A DNA stretch of 39,088 bases from Martelella alba (GTDB lineage Bacteria; Pseudomonadota; Gammaproteobacteria; Enterobacterales; Enterobacteriaceae), in NCBI RefSeq assembly GCF_005217455.1, contig NZ_SZPQ01000042.1, positions 1 to 39,088 of the forward strand, given 5' to 3'. Position numbers and translations under genes: made by a program. This document shows, piece by piece, positions 36,280-39,088 of the stretch. Under the pieces are notes generated by a model, which searched no databases, was not told the origin of the DNA, and was given only the letters and a program-made list of their open reading frames with translations. Position 1 is the first letter of the stretch, and every line of letters starts with the position of its first letter.

Positions 36280-36677
36280 TGAATGATGTAAACATAATAT
36301 CCAAGGTAGGTTTCTGACCCCATCAAATTAATCTACCTTTATGTCCAATAAAACATCATTCCAATCAATAATAATATCAATATTGAATATGAATGTCGGT
36401 TTAATCTAGATGTTAAGTTTCTAATGTGTTTTATCAGCTAATGTCAGAAATGATGATAGACTTAATAGGGGGAATAATTATTTCGGATTGAATATCTATA
36501 CTTGGTAAAAAATATCCTCCTTTTTATCTAACCATCTTCTTACAATGTTCTAATTTGACCTACTCTCGTAAATCAACGCACTATAATGTTTGTAATGTCC
36601 ACTTCATGCCCTGAGATGACTGCCAGATCTGATTGGAGCAAGAATAGCGAGGATGTCTGATTAACCCCCTCTGGCAG
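36280..36677. other. AT-rich gene-free stretch
   Basis: No gene is seen in these 398 bases. Arms AAGGTAG (36303-36309) and CTACCTT (36333-36339) could form a weak terminator-like stem after the small Gly/Ala-rich gene, but the loop is 23 bases. The rest is AT-rich without clear structure. Confidence 0.4.
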
Positions 36678-36898
36678 GATAGTTGACACCCCAAACTGAA
36701 AATCTTTATGGGGGCGACGGAGTCTGTTATGAAACGCTATTCACCGGAACGTAAAGCCGTCGTGTTGGCCAAATTACTTCCGCCTTACAACATGACCGTT
36801 ACCGCACTTGCACAACAGGAAGGGATATCGGAAGCTACCCTCTATACGTGGCGTAAACAGGCGAAAGCGGAGGGGAAACCGGTGCCGGCGCAGACAAA
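36678..36898 (+). mobile_element. IS transposase orfA remnant (IS3-type, 5' end only)
   Basis: From the ATG at 36729 the frame reads MKRYSPERKAVVLAKLLPPY, then MTVTALAQQEGISEATLYTW and RKQAKAEGKPVPAQTKK. This is the N-terminal helix-turn-helix of an IS3-type transposase OrfA. Similarity ends near 36898, and the frame then runs on as nonsense to 36995. The bases before it (from about 36678) are probably the left end of the element. The rest of the transposase is absent, so it cannot move itself. It lies directly upstream of the M23-like gene and may mark the recombination that brought it in. Confidence 0.7.
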
Positions 36899-37050
36899 AA
36901 AAAGGGGTTACGGACGAAAACCTGGACTGCTTGGAGGTAGTCCATGTATTCATTTTGAATCGCCGTTGACAAGGGACAAGGTAAATTTTGGTTAAGCATC
37001 ATCCGATGTATGATGAGCTGTTATTTAACCACATAGCAAAAGGATTTTCT

Positions 37051-39060
37051 ATGTCGAAGCCGGAAAACAGCCAGCAGTTCCCGACTATCCGCTGGCCGGT
37101 GCCGAAAAATAACCGGGGCGGGGAGTTCAGTAACCTGGAGGAGATGCTGGCGCATCTGGAGGTCGAGGCCGCCGGGCACTGGCTGATTGGCCGCAATGGC
37201 ATGTGGCACGGCGGTATCCACATCAGTGATGCCACCACGCCGTGGTGTGCGCTCAGCGGTCAGGCGATGAATGAGGCGGTGGATTTTCCGGTGCCGTTTA
37301 AGGGGGAGCAGGCCGTGCGCTGCATGGCGGACGGTGAGGTGGTGGCCTACCGGATTAACCGGGATTACCTCAGCGTGCCGTGGTACTGGGGGGATTTACG
37401 CTACTCCGGGTCTTTTGTGCTTATTCGCCACCGTGTTCAGCCAGGGAAAACGGCAGAAAGCGGGCTGACTTTTTATACCCTGTACATGCATCTCGCGCCC
37501 TGGCTGGCTTACCCGGAGCAGGACAGCACGGCGTTTAAAGTGGCTGACGGCCAGCACCTGAAGGCGTATGTGGACGCGACCCGGCAGTGGGTGGCGGCGG
37601 AGCTGCCATCCGGTACGCGGGTGACATGGGATAAAACGGTCGGCGCTGACACGATGACCGGGAGCAACGGGCGGCAGTATGCGCATGTCACGCTGGCGGA
37701 GCCGGTCACGGGCAGCATGCGCCTGAACGCCGGGGACCGGGTGTGGACGGTATGCGACAGGGGGAATCTGGCTCCGGCCCGCGACAGCGCCGTCCGCCCG
37801 GCGTGGTGGTCGCCGTTCCTGCCGCCGTCACGCGAAACCGTGCAGTTTGATACGGTGGTGTGTCCTGACCCCTATCCGATTAAGGCCGGGGACCCGGTGG
37901 GCCATCTGGGCTATTTTCAGGTTCCCACAGAGGACGGACATGAAAAACGCTATCAGGTGCATATCGAATGCCTGACCACGGATGACCTGCCGCGCTTCCT
38001 GAGCAACCCGGAAGGCGTGGGGCGCGACACGCCTGTTTTTGCCCGCTGTCCGAAGGGCATACCGGTATACCTGCAATTCAGCGGCGGGAAAATACAAAAG
38101 GGCCTGATAACCACGCAGACCGAAACGGTGATGGCGCTGTCCGGTCAGGCGGTGACGGACAAGGAGGGTAAACGCTACTGGCCGGACGGGCCGTCGCGCG
38201 GGCTGCTGGCGGAGTCGGATGTGCAGCTGCTGTCCCGGTACGATCTGGCCGGTCGGGGGTTTGAGGCGACAGAAGACAGCCCGGCGAGCTTTGACCATCT
38301 CGATGGGAAGACGCCGCCGAAAGGACTGGTGAAGACGATTTTTGCGCGTTTTTTCAGCGTGGCGGACAATGACGGGCAGCCCTACAGCAAAGGGATTGCG
38401 TTCAACTACCGGCAACTGCTGAACCAGATTGATGACGCGAAATCTCCCCGGTATAACCTGGAACAATACCGGCGGGCGGTGCAGAACCCGTCAATGCGCG
38501 TTCACCTGTACCATCTATGCGTGAAACATCCCTGTGAGTGGTACTACTCGTCGGAAGATCCGATCTGGAAATCGTTCCTGTCCCCCACGATGAAGAAGGA
38601 ATCACCGGAATGGTACGCCTACACGGTGAAGGTTCTGACGGACATGCGCTGGATGCACCGGGTGCCGCGCATGGTAGAAAATCAGTGGCATATGCACCCG
38701 CTGGTTTTTCTGGATGCTATTGCTATGAATGCTAAGTTGTGGGTGCTCGGTACAACGTCAGAACACTATGAGTCAGGTGGAAGAGGACCTGGCGTTGTGT
38801 CTTCAGGCAGAGGGGATCATGGTGGAGCTTCGTATGGATGTTATCAATTATCTTCTAAATTAGGCGTTGTTCAAGATTATATTCAGCAGTCAAAATATAA
38901 AAATAGATTCACTGGTTTGCAGGTTGGGACACAAAAATTTAATGCTGAATGGAAAAAGATAGCTCATGAAAATAAAGATGAATTTTCTCACGAACAGTAT
39001 CTTTTCATAAAGATGAGTAGGCCCCCTGCGAAACCAGACAGTAGAAGTCTCTTAACTTAA
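37051..39060 (+). CDS. Composite M23-like / lysozyme-like putative cell-wall hydrolase, 3' end replaced by an IS
   Basis: A 669-residue frame. Residues about 45-150 resemble a lysostaphin-type M23 peptidase: H57 in WHGGIHIS, D79 in AVDFP, then FYTLYMHLAPW, with a later YQVHIECL. Around residues 555-655 lies a lysozyme-like domain (SGGRGPGVVSSGRGDHGGAS, then YGCYQLSSK and FNAEWKKIAHENKDEFSHEQ), similar to muramidase domains at the ends of VgrG/phage spike-type proteins. I infer a secreted peptidoglycan-attacking effector, perhaps delivered by a type VI system; no secretion genes are in the window. The ATG at 37051 has AAGGA; the frame opens at 36988. From about 38713 the DNA turns AT-rich, as in swapped toxin tips. 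The last 15 codons belong to an inserted IS2-like element. No immunity gene is seen. Confidence 0.65.
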   Translation: MSKPENSQQFPTIRWPVPKNNRGGEFSNLEEMLAHLEVEAAGHWLIGRNGMWHGGIHISDATTPWCALSGQAMNEAVDFPVPFKGEQAVRCMADGEVVAYRINRDYLSVPWYWGDLRYSGSFVLIRHRVQPGKTAESGLTFYTLYMHLAPWLAYPEQDSTAFKVADGQHLKAYVDATRQWVAAELPSGTRVTWDKTVGADTMTGSNGRQYAHVTLAEPVTGSMRLNAGDRVWTVCDRGNLAPARDSAVRPAWWSPFLPPSRETVQFDTVVCPDPYPIKAGDPVGHLGYFQVPTEDGHEKRYQVHIECLTTDDLPRFLSNPEGVGRDTPVFARCPKGIPVYLQFSGGKIQKGLITTQTETVMALSGQAVTDKEGKRYWPDGPSRGLLAESDVQLLSRYDLAGRGFEATEDSPASFDHLDGKTPPKGLVKTIFARFFSVADNDGQPYSKGIAFNYRQLLNQIDDAKSPRYNLEQYRRAVQNPSMRVHLYHLCVKHPCEWYYSSEDPIWKSFLSPTMKKESPEWYAYTVKVLTDMRWMHRVPRMVENQWHMHPLVFLDAIAMNAKLWVLGTTSEHYESGGRGPGVVSSGRGDHGGASYGCYQLSSKLGVVQDYIQQSKYKNRFTGLQVGTQKFNAEWKKIAHENKDEFSHEQYLFIKMSRPPAKPDSRSLLT

Positions 39061-39088
39061 GAGATAGGCTTGGATACATGTCTAACAC
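39014..39088 (+). mobile_element. Left end of an IS2-like (IS3-family) element
   Basis: The run TGAGTAGGCCCCCTG, followed by CCAGACA and the stem CTCTTAA-CTTAAGAG then GATAG, parallels the IS2 left end as I recall it (TAGACTGGCCCCCTG, CCAGACA, CACTTAAATAAGTG, GATAG). The element would continue beyond the window with its transposase on the plus strand. It cuts the reading frame of the M23-like gene right after FIK. Confidence 0.65.

Overview
The window looks like the chromosome of a GC-moderate member of the Enterobacterales. The AraC and AraE proteins are close to the Escherichia coli versions, and MetJ-, ModE- and CRP-type operators stand where an enterobacterium would have them. The catabolic breadth, the scattered gene decay and the remnants of aromatic-aldehyde and carotenoid-oxygenase-family genes would suit a free-living Sodalis relative or another Pectobacteriaceae-like lineage. 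That placement is inference, not shown by the sequence. No rRNA, tRNA or CRISPR array was recognised.

Layout: (1) 1-3 kb: a 5'-truncated LacI-type regulator, a LysR regulator, and a MetE-C-like methyltransferase behind a tandem MetJ box. (2) 3.1-14.6 kb: a catabolic island. It holds a complete PotABCD-type ABC importer (the ATPase gene lies apart from the binding protein and two permeases), a MocR regulator divergent from a GabT-like transaminase, an SDR dehydrogenase, a hydroxylysine-kinase-like phosphotransferase, an AGXT2L-like PLP phospho-lyase and a convergent GntR/FCD regulator. Together these read as uptake, phosphorylation and elimination of a hydroxylated amine or amino alcohol, with a transaminase and dehydrogenase for the products. 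(3) 14.9-17.1 kb: a GNAT acetyltransferase and a ModAB-like oxyanion importer with a ModE-type operator but no adjacent ATPase gene. (4) 17.2-22.2 kb: araE, a phosphoketolase gene and araC, all on the minus strand, behind a CRP site and an AraC half-site. This suggests arabinose-regulated phosphoketolase metabolism.

(5) 22.2-25.8 kb: a scrambled accessory stretch with small relics, a structured intergenic segment, a long unrecognised coiled-coil protein, and fragments of an MFS transporter, an aldo/keto reductase and an AraC/GyrI regulator. (6) 25.9-32.6 kb: an intact type I Wadjet system, jetABCD, with overlapping or nearly touching genes. (7) 32.6-35.2 kb: a chimeric pseudogene (aldehyde dehydrogenase start fused in frame to a carotenoid-oxygenase segment), a truncated FUSC efflux protein and its divergent TetR regulator. 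(8) 35.2-39.1 kb: an AT-rich accessory island with a small three-helix membrane protein directly followed by a Gly/Ala-rich small protein (candidate immunity/microcin pair), an IS transposase remnant, and a large M23-like protein with a lysozyme-like, AT-rich C-terminal domain. The end of that gene is replaced by the left end of an IS2-like element running out of the window.

The best candidates for less-described biology are the amino-alcohol kinase/phospho-lyase island, the arabinose-linked phosphoketolase operon, the small-peptide pair at 35.7-36.3 kb, the composite cell-wall hydrolase at 37-39 kb, and the coiled-coil protein at 23 kb. All function calls come from reading motifs and recalling protein families; no database search was run.
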